DNA of 64,000 nt from assembly GCF_000321225.1 (NCBI RefSeq), contig NW_004451883.1, positions 250,844 to 314,843 on the forward strand, written 5' to 3'. Position numbers and translations under genes: made by a program. A model generated the notes under the pieces. The model did not search any database. It was given only the letters and a program-made list of their open reading frames with translations, and was not told the DNA's origin. The number at the start of each line of letters is the position of its first letter. Positions within the stretch are counted from its first letter, which is position 1. This DNA is from Odobenus rosmarus divergens (lineage: Eukaryota > Chordata > Mammalia > Carnivora > Odobenidae). Positions 58,622 to 64,000 of the stretch are shown here, piece by piece.

Positions 58622-59276
58622 ATAGAACGATCATGACAGCACTCCAGCTGGTCTTAAGGTTTAACTTGCTTTGAATTAGTACACTCCTTGCTTGCTGACC
58701 TAAGGCCCTTAATCTGTAATAGAATTAAGTTACTTTCTTTGAGATTTGCTGACCACTGGCTTTGGGGAATAAAGGACCAGAGCATCCCCAGGCCACAGAG
58801 GCCAGCAGGTCTGTTGAAGCTCCCTTAGTTTTCTGATTAGCTCATGAATCTTTCAGCAATTTTTTTTCTATTTTAAGTTCACACAAATGACTTTACTGAA
58901 CTTGCTTTGCACATCTGTAGACCTTGCCCTCCTTTGCAGAAAGAATAGAGTACTCTTACACAACCACCCCTAGGCACCAAGGAACCAGAACTTCTTGCAC
59001 AACCTCCAAGCACAGAGATAACTCTGTAGTTGGCATCATCAAGTCTGCATGTAATCAAGAAATGTCACAGACCACTGCAATCCCTTAACTGATTAAGCCC
59101 CTTTAAAAATCTCTGGGCCAGGCTGAAACCTGGGAGTTGGCCTTTGGACAAGAGGCTACTTTCTCCCCAGGTGGCTGGCCTCCTGAACAAAGCTCATATT
59201 CCTTTCCAGTCAAAGCTTATCTATTGAGTATTGGCCTTTCGAGTGACAGGCAGCTGAACTTGGCTTTTGGTAACAA
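58622..59276 (+). mobile_element. solo LTR-like insertion (ERV, class unresolved)
   Basis: About 655 bases, starting near 'tgacagcactccagctggtc' and ending near 'cttggcttttggtaaca', separate two contiguous halves of an L1. Near its 3' end are 'cctcctgaacaaagctcata' and 'ttcctttccagtc', an LTR poly(A)-region style, and an upstream 'aaaaatctctgggcc'. It has TG and CA termini, but I could not fix a clean TSD. No coding region. Confidence 0.55.
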
Positions 59277-60345
59277 AAGTACACTGAAAATCAGTAAGGA
59301 TAAAAAGACCTGAATAAACATATAAATGAATATTACTTATCTGACACAGAACACTCCACCCAATAAAGTAGCATACATATTGTTTTTATTGCACATGGAA
59401 TATTTATCTAGATAGACCATTAAAATTCCCCAATATTGTAAAAATATTCAAATCATACAAGTATGATTTCTGATCACAACAGACTTAAACCAGAACTCTA
59501 CACCCTCCCCCACAAAATCTGAAAAATCCCCAAATATTTGGAATAGAGCACAAACTTTTAAATAGCCACTGGGTCAAAGAAAAAGATCATAAGGAAAATT
59601 AGAAAATATCATGAACTGGATAAAAATGAAAACATAAAATATCAACATTTATAGAGTAAGCTGAAGCAGTGCTTAGAGGGAAATTTGTAGCATTAAATGT
59701 ATATATTAGTAAAGATGAATGGCTTTCAATGATCAAAGCTTCCATTCTGAAGAGCTTCTAAAAGAGTAAAATTAATTCCAAAGGAAGCATAAGGAGGAAA
59801 ATAAAGATAAAATCAGCAATCCATGCAATCAACAAAAATAAAACAAAAATGGAGACAATAAATAAATCAAAAAGTTGATGAAAATATGCATAAATATGGT
59901 AAACATCTATTCAGATTATCTGGGAAAAAAGGGAAGTTTATAAAAGGAATGAATGAGGAGACATCACTACAGACTCTACACACATTGAAATGAATACTAT
60001 GAACAACTTTATGCCAATATATTTGATAACTTGGAGGAAATGGGAAAAATTCTTGAAAGACACAAACTACCAAAGCTTACTCAAGAAGAAATATATAGGG
60101 GCGCCTGGGTGGCTCAGATGGTTAAGTGTCTACCTTCATCTCAGGTCATGATCCCAGGGTCCTGGGATCGAGCCCCACATCAGGCTCCTGCTCAGCAAGA
60201 AGCCTGCTTCTCCCTCTCCCTCTGCCTCTCTCCCTGCTTCTGCTTTCTCTTCTCTCTGTATCTCTGTGTCTCAAATGAATAAACAAAATCCTTTAAAAAA
60301 AAAAAGAAGAAATATATAATACCAATAGTCATATCTCAATTTGAT
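59277..60345 (+). mobile_element. second L1 ORF2 fragment, right half, endonuclease to start of RT
   Basis: Continues the ORF2 order: 'gaaaatcagtaaggataaaa', 'cagaacactccacccaataa', 'gtgcttagagggaaatttgt', 'ggagacatcactacagactc' and 'atactatgaacaactttatg'. One short frame still reads ERHKLPKLTQEEI (about 60055-60095), the L1 ORF2 segment just before the reverse transcriptase core. It is cut by a SINE at 60098 and ends soon after. Confidence 0.88.
60098..60303 (+). mobile_element. Can-SINE with perfect TSD inside L1 ORF2
   Basis: 'ggggcgcctgggtggctcag', 'atggttaagtgtctacc', 'ggtcatgatcccagggtcct', 'gggatcgagccccacatcag', a CT-rich run and an A-rich tail. TSD 'aagaagaaatatata' at 60083-60097 and 60304-60318. 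Confidence 0.97.
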
Positions 60346-61873
60346 GAGAACTTCCTTCCCTCCTTCCATGTCTTAATCCTGTAGGCTTCAGGTAGGCCAC
60401 GTGTGGTGCCCTCCCCTCTGGAGCTGTGGTGCCCTATTTTTTTGCTGGTGTTCCCCTCTGCTTAAGCCACCTGTCCAGAAGTTTTAGCGTCTTAGCACCC
60501 AGGCCCTGTCCACCTCCTCCTCCTGCCCTGCTGTTCAAGATGCAAAGTCAGGAGTCCTTCATGTTTTGAGAATATTCTCCTAACCTTGAGGGAAACGGAG
60601 GTGTGTTTAAAAAATTACACACATTTGGACAAACCCACAGGTTCTAGAAGCTCACACAGCTTTCAAGACTAATGCTGGCTTCCTCTCTGAAATGGTACCA
60701 AAAAGTGCCCTTGTCTCATTCTTAATTTGACTGTAATTAGTCATATGCTTCAGTACTCCCCTATACTTTTAGGAGCTCAGATCCTCTCTCTGGGTAGTCC
60801 AGCCCATCAGTGACCCGAAAGTCCTCCTGGGTGGAAGTGATAGGATGGCGAATGTATCAGTCACTCTATGGGGCATCTAACACTGCAAGTGATTCTGGGT
60901 GACTCTTTCTTATCCCTTCCCCAGATCCTGCCTCTACACCCTTCAAGTTCTTGCTCAAATGTCTTCTCTCTGCTCCTTTTCTTGAACTGTACCTCCATGT
61001 GGTCACCTGTCAATGATTCCATGGCCCCTTGTTGCATGGTATTACTGCCTTGGGATGGTTGCAAGAATCTAATATTATATAAAGTACAAATGCCACAGGG
61101 CACAGCACCTGGCACATGGTATGCCCTAACTAGCTCTTATTCACTCCTTCACCAAATGTATCTCATACCCAAGGGTTATGTGGACCTCAGGGGGCAGGAA
61201 GGAGAAAGTAATCGACATGGGATTTACCATGTGTTAATTCAGAGAGGTTTAACCTGTCCCCCCTGCTAACACATGTGTTTCTGGAAGCCATGACATTGCT
61301 TTAAAAATTTCTATACACCAGCCAAAGAGAAAAGGCTCGATGAATATTTCTTGGATGTAAAACAAATAGGAGGAAGAGAAGGAAAGGAAATGGAAAAGAA
61401 ATGCACTTTGGGAAATGAATTTCATCTGGAAAAAAGTTATCAAAGATGGCAAGAAAAGAGAAAAAAGATATCCTGTTAACTTTTATGTAAGGATGAACAA
61501 GTGTTCACTCCACATCAAATGAAAAATAGCCTGGAAAGGGTTGCGGGTGCCCAGGGAGTGGGCAGAGCCTCAAGCAGTGTCCTCCCAGCAAGAGCAGAGG
61601 GCATCCACTCTGGCCCTTGCCTCCTGCCCCTCTCTGGGCACCATGGGTCCCAGCCCCTTCCCACACTGCTCCTGCTACTGCATTGCAACTTTGGGGGCCA
61701 TGGGTTTCATCCCTTCTGGGTTGCTGACACCTTCTGAGTGGGCACGCCTCATCCTTTCTTTGTCACCCCAGTCACATCTGTCACTGAAGACCAGCCAGCA
61801 GCAGAGCAGGACAGTGCTTAAATAAGAGTTCAGAGAAGCATGGAGAGTCTTCTCTCGTGACAGTGACAAAATA
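60346..61873. other. mixed single-copy DNA, no gene seen
   Basis: No exon recognised. 60905-60990 resembles L2 ('cttgctcaaatgtcttctct') and 61040-61148 is MIR. 61310-61450 is A-rich and unassigned. Confidence 0.4.
61040..61148 (+). repeat. MIR SINE, 3' half
   Basis: 'ttgggatggttgcaagaatc', 'ataaagtacaaatgccacag' and 'ggcacagcacctggcacatg' with 'gtatgccctaactagct' follow the MIR 3' half (attaaatgagataatatatgtaaag, cacagtgcctggcacatagtaag). Confidence 0.6.
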
Positions 61874-62230
61874 TAATTGACCTGAACAACACCCTGCACA
61901 GCTGAAAATCCGCATATAACTTCTGACTCCCCCGAAACTTAACTTCTAAGAGCCTACTGTTGACCAGAAGCCTTACTGATAACAAACAGATGATTAATCC
62001 ATATTTTGTGTGTTGTATGTATTATATGCTGTATTCTCACAACACAGTAAGCTACAGAAAAGAAAACATTATTAAGGAAATCATAGGGGACATCGCTTCT
62101 TGGCCTTTTGGCTAAGATCAAGTGTAGGAAATCATAGGGGACAGAAAATACATTCATAGTCTGTACTGTAAAAAACCCACGTATAAGTAGACGTGTGCAG
62201 TTCAAATCCATGTTGTTCAAGGGTCAACTG
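61874..62230. mobile_element. Tigger-type non-autonomous DNA transposon (MER28-like)
   Basis: Terminal inverted repeats are visible: 'aattgacctgaacaac' at the left and 'gttgttcaagggtcaactg' at 62212-62230. Internal blocks 'taacttctgactcccccgaa', 'gagcctactgttgaccagaa', 'gccttactgataacaa', 'attatatgctgtattctcac', 'aagctacagaaaagaaaaca' and 'acgtataagtagacgtgtgc' match the small Tigger-related element that begins CAGTTGACCCTTGAACAAC. No transposase. A U2 retrocopy lies inside it. Confidence 0.82.
62092..62126 (+). pseudogene. 3'-truncated U2 snRNA retropseudogene, 35 nt
   Basis: 'atcgcttcttggccttttgg' plus 'ctaagatcaagtgta' is the extreme 5' end of U2 spliceosomal RNA with one change (C to T at position 10). 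It is flanked by the perfect duplication 'ggaaatcataggggaca' at 62076-62092 and 62127-62143 (one base overlaps the U2 start). No poly(A) tail is present. The 5' end is intact while the 3' part is missing, a form known for snRNA retrocopies made by L1 machinery. Not a functional gene: too short and without the Sm site. Confidence 0.93.
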
Positions 62231-62281
62231 CAACAGTTGAGATGCTGGAATACACCAGGATTCGCAATAAAGTGTTTTCCA

Positions 62282-62445
62282 TCATTGTAAGAGATCATTG
62301 AATCATTCATTCGTTCAGCAAGTCTGTATCATGCCCCTACTGTGTCCCAGACACTGCTGGAGGCTCCAGGACACAGGACCACATGCAGCCCCTGGGGACT
62401 GAACATTCTGGCTGGAGGAGGCCTGTCGTCAGCTGAGTGAGTGTG
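62282..62445 (-). mobile_element. L2 LINE 3' end, antisense
   Basis: 'aatcattcattcgttcagca' then 'catgcccctactgtgtccca' and 'gacactgctggaggctccag' with 'gaacattctggctggagg' match antisense L2 ('attcattcattcaacaaat, gcgcctactatgtgccaggcactgt, cattctagtggg'). Confidence 0.78.
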
Positions 62446-64000
62446 GATTTCCCACCTGGTTCCTATCTAAAAGGCAGTAGCACAGAATAAGGAAGAATAA
62501 AGACAAGTGCACGTGGAACAAGATGCCAACTACCATGTGGCTGGCTTGGTGCATCTTTTGTCCAGACGTGTAGCTGGTGAGTGAGGGAATGGGATATGTG
62601 ACACAGAGGGGGCATGGTGCTATCAGTCTGGACTGGAAGGTGGACAGGGCAGGGGGTGGGGGCTGGGCCCTGGGTGTCCCAGCAAGCGAGGAGAGGCTGG
62701 AGCCAGGCCGAGCCTAAGACAGTGGCCACCCAAAGTGGGGACGCCCACAGCAGCCAGCTTGAGGTGGCCCAACGTTCAGGCCAAAGGAGGGGTGGCCCAG
62801 GACACTGATGTGGTGTTGCCACTGGTGCCTGTATGTCCTGGATTCTGTGCTCAAACAGCTCTCCAGCGATGCAGTCAAATGAGCCACATGTGGCCTTGCT
62901 GGCTTGTTCCTTATGTAATAAATATGGTAATTCCATGATCCTTGAGTTGCAAAAAATGTCATGGTTATTTCTTGTTTTAAATAAAATTAAATACTATTTG
63001 AAGTTCCCTGTCCCTACTCTTGTGGGTCCAGCAGCACAGGGAGCCCTTGCTCCCATCAGACACACACACACACACACACACACACACGTAACACATGCCC
63101 CACACCCACTGGCAAAGACTGTCCTTGACTGAACTTTACTCAGGCTGCTCTGAGATCTGGTCGTGGTAAAAGGGAGACAGAGATGGACATTCATGGATCC
63201 AGAGCCCCCACGATGTAGGCTGGACGTTGTTGGCCACCATATTTCTTCTACTGGAGACACTTGGGAAGAATGAAGACACATCCAGGGAACAGAGTGACAG
63301 GCAGCACAGAAGAGGCAGGGCCAGGGGTCAGCACCGGAGGCCCTGATCACATGGCACCTGAAGCTACCAACACCACCTTCAACATTGCGGTGATGGTGGG
63401 GCTCACATCAGTCATGTCACCAAACAGCATGAACGTGCCAAATCTGAGCCGGGGTCACCTTACACACCACGGCCCTGAAAACTGCCACCCCCTTTTCCAG
63501 GAAGGGGCAGTTGTTTAGAAGCCAAAGCAAAATTCCAACCATTGAATTCTGTCATGTTCGAGGGAGGAGTGGGGATCCTGTTACATGTCACTCTGCGTCA
63601 TGTAGTCCAGCTCTGAAAGCGACACGAAGCAAACTCGAAGCACCCGTCTGCTGCAAGGAGAGAGTGCGGGGCCAGCACGCGGGAGGTCGTGTGCGTGCAG
63701 GATGGTGGAGTGGGGGAGGCAGGATGCGAGAGGGCGTGTTCAGCTGGAGACTTGACCTGAGGCGCTCCGTCAGTATTTCTCAAACTAGGTTCCAGAGAAC
63801 ACCACCAAGTCCTGTGACGCAGTTCTTGGGATTAGGTTGCCAGAGGCCAGCAGCAGGTTTGTGGACGCAGGACAGCCTCCTCTGGACTCTCCCAAAACGT
63901 GACCATCGCTGCCTGTGGCCCCAGAGAGGGTCTCAGAGGCCCCGGGGGCAGGAGACAGGGTCTCCAGAGTCAGAAAGAAAATGAAGAACATACCGTCAAC
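62446..64000. other. GC-rich to mixed single-copy DNA, no gene seen
   Basis: No exon or RNA gene recognised. Short chance frames on both strands. A CA microsatellite is listed separately. Confidence 0.4.
63060..63088. repeat. (CA)14 microsatellite
   Basis: Uninterrupted CA dinucleotides, ending in 'cacgtaacacatg'. Confidence 0.97.

Noticed and set aside
60031..60282. 83-codon frame with ERHKLPKLTQEEI as a gene
   Set aside because: The first part is a dead L1 ORF2 remnant and the rest is translated SINE.
62092..62126. Functional U2 snRNA gene
   Set aside because: Only the first 35 nucleotides are present, without Sm site or 3' domains, and it is flanked by a TSD as a retrocopy.

Overview
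The window looks like nuclear DNA of a carnivoran mammal, most likely an arctoid caniform (bear, weasel/otter, raccoon or seal branch). It holds five tRNA-derived Can-SINEs of the 'ggcgcctgggtggctcag' type with AT-rich tails and target-site duplications (TSDs). It also holds a short 3' end of a carnivore-type L1 and many ancient mammalian repeats (MIR, L2, MER5, MLT1/MaLR LTRs, Tigger). I saw no copy of the canid-specific SINEC_Cf type, so dog and fox are less likely. There is no sign of bacterial, viral or plasmid DNA. Repeat names come from remembered family consensus sequences, not from a database search.

I found no protein-coding gene or exon I can support. The long open frames lie in GC-rich DNA or inside tandem repeats, overlap on several frames, and look like no known protein family. 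The only protein remnants are dead L1 ORF pieces. The window is best read as intergenic or deep intronic DNA.

Layout. 1-8.6 kb: GC-rich DNA with MIR and MLT1 pieces and a G-rich minisatellite (6.86-7.23 kb). 8.6-14 kb: AT-rich, with an old L1 interrupted three times, two SINEs and a conserved-looking segment. 14-17.6 kb: mixed, with a GAAA-type microsatellite holding a 50-N assembly gap and a second conserved-looking segment. 17.6-22.1 kb: antisense old L1 material, then an L2 and an L1 3' end. 22-30 kb: mostly GC-rich single-copy DNA with microsatellites and a minisatellite at 26.3 kb. 30.3-31.2 kb: a SINE abutting about 750 bp of (GGAT)n. 31-39 kb: MIR, MER5-like, L2 and LTR pieces, a conserved-looking segment at 36.8-37.1 kb and a minisatellite at 38.9 kb. 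39.3-42.2 kb: SINE, AT-rich DNA, an MLT1 LTR and an L1 3' end. 42-54 kb: GC-rich DNA, including a CTCF-like site close to three tandem ZNF143-like sites (44.7-45.0 kb) and a C-rich minisatellite (51.3-51.7 kb). 54.9-60.3 kb: L1-rich block with nested LTR and SINE. 60.3-64 kb: mixed DNA with a Tigger-type transposon into which a truncated U2 snRNA retrocopy has inserted.

I found no clearly new biological system. The points most worth a second look are the 32-bp triplicated ZNF143-like array beside a CTCF-like core, the U2-in-Tigger nest with a perfect TSD, the multi-layer insertion histories, and several AT-rich segments that could be conserved enhancers.
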